In this document: piece by piece, positions 63,716 through 64,000 of the stretch
Layout of the letters: every line of letters starts with the position of its first letter
Numbering within the stretch: position 1 is the stretch's first letter
Source of the DNA: Blasia pusilla
Lineage: Eukaryota > Marchantiophyta > Marchantiopsida > Blasiales
Assembly (NCBI GenBank): GCA_050084515.1
Contig: CM114272.1
Coordinates: 34,720,001-34,784,000, forward strand
Length of the DNA: 64,000 nucleotides
Direction: 5' to 3'
The notes under the pieces: model-generated
Seen by the model: the letters and a program-made list of their open reading frames with translations, nothing else
Databases searched by the model: none
What the model was told of the DNA's origin: nothing
Position numbers and translations under genes: made by a program

Positions 63716-64000
63716 TTTGAATCCAAAGAACGCACGATGAGATCATTTAAAATGTGGTGCAATGAAGGGTGAGTGAGGTACTTGACAAGGCTTGAGAATC
63801 ACGTTGATATTTGGAGGCAAACATTGCCATACACAAAACATATAATCTCCATTTTCAGATATGCAGTAACATGTTTGCTCTTCTTGGGAACTTTAATGAT
63901 TACAAAACTTCAGCAGGACATATGAGGAAAATAAAATGTTGACCTTTTGAATTCTGTCACTAAAACTATCCCTGCAGCATTGTCTCCTTGTCTGCAGTAA

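Larger units (their letters stand above)
61892..64000. other. ALAD 3' region and repeat-rich flank, no further gene
   Basis: The ALAD 3' untranslated region presumably occupies the first few hundred bases. No clean poly(A) signal was singled out. The rest is taken up by two tandem repeat blocks. Frames such as 62302-62628 lie within them and have no motif. Confidence 0.45.

Overview
This is a nuclear window from a streptophyte plant. The evidence is a 12-exon plastid porphobilinogen synthase (ALAD) gene with a transit peptide, an intronless plant-type CYP74, a plant-specific SAWADEE-domain gene, two Helitrons and Ty1/copia and Ty3/gypsy remains. AT-rich repeat-filled intergenic DNA surrounds GC-richer gene islands. 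The intronless CYP74 and the type of gypsy element suggest a bryophyte or other early-diverging lineage, but that is inference.

Layout. 1-2340: a minus-strand SAWADEE-domain gene (first coding exon 637-978) whose downstream part is a four-unit degenerate tandem array of about 190 bp. 2341-7977: gene-poor, AT-rich, with one possible two-TM small ORF and a dispersed repeat (R1). 7978-9462: CYP74 (AOS/HPL family), minus strand, with G-boxes upstream. 10290-18660: a decayed autonomous Helitron, minus strand, whose N-terminal region carries a three-fold tandem exon-intron unit and in-frame minisatellites. 18661-23892: mostly unexplained sequence and repeats. 23893-33301: a roughly 9.4-kb Ty3/gypsy element, minus strand, with both LTRs. 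Its order is gag (two zinc knuckles) - protease - DNA cytosine-5 methyltransferase - RT/RNase H - integrase - C-terminal PHD-type zinc finger. This is the most remarkable object in the window. 34086-36150: a second Helitron fragment, plus strand, with a recognisable CTAG end. 37270-39060: microsatellites and dispersed repeats. 40900-54100: copia debris, three copies of a short TIR-bearing repeat, a 1.9-kb-spaced direct repeat and a satellite-like array. 57300-61891: ALAD, plus strand, with light-type promoter motifs. 62380-63715: tandem repeats.

Only three host genes are well supported: SAWADEE-domain, CYP74 and ALAD. They share no pathway beyond two of them being plastid-linked. The rest is transposon and repeat. 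The gypsy element is broken by stops and frameshifts, yet its methyltransferase still shows motif I, the PCQ and ENV catalytic motifs and the C-terminal motifs. It therefore preserves the architecture of a retrotransposon that carried its own DNA methyltransferase and a chromatin-reader-like finger.
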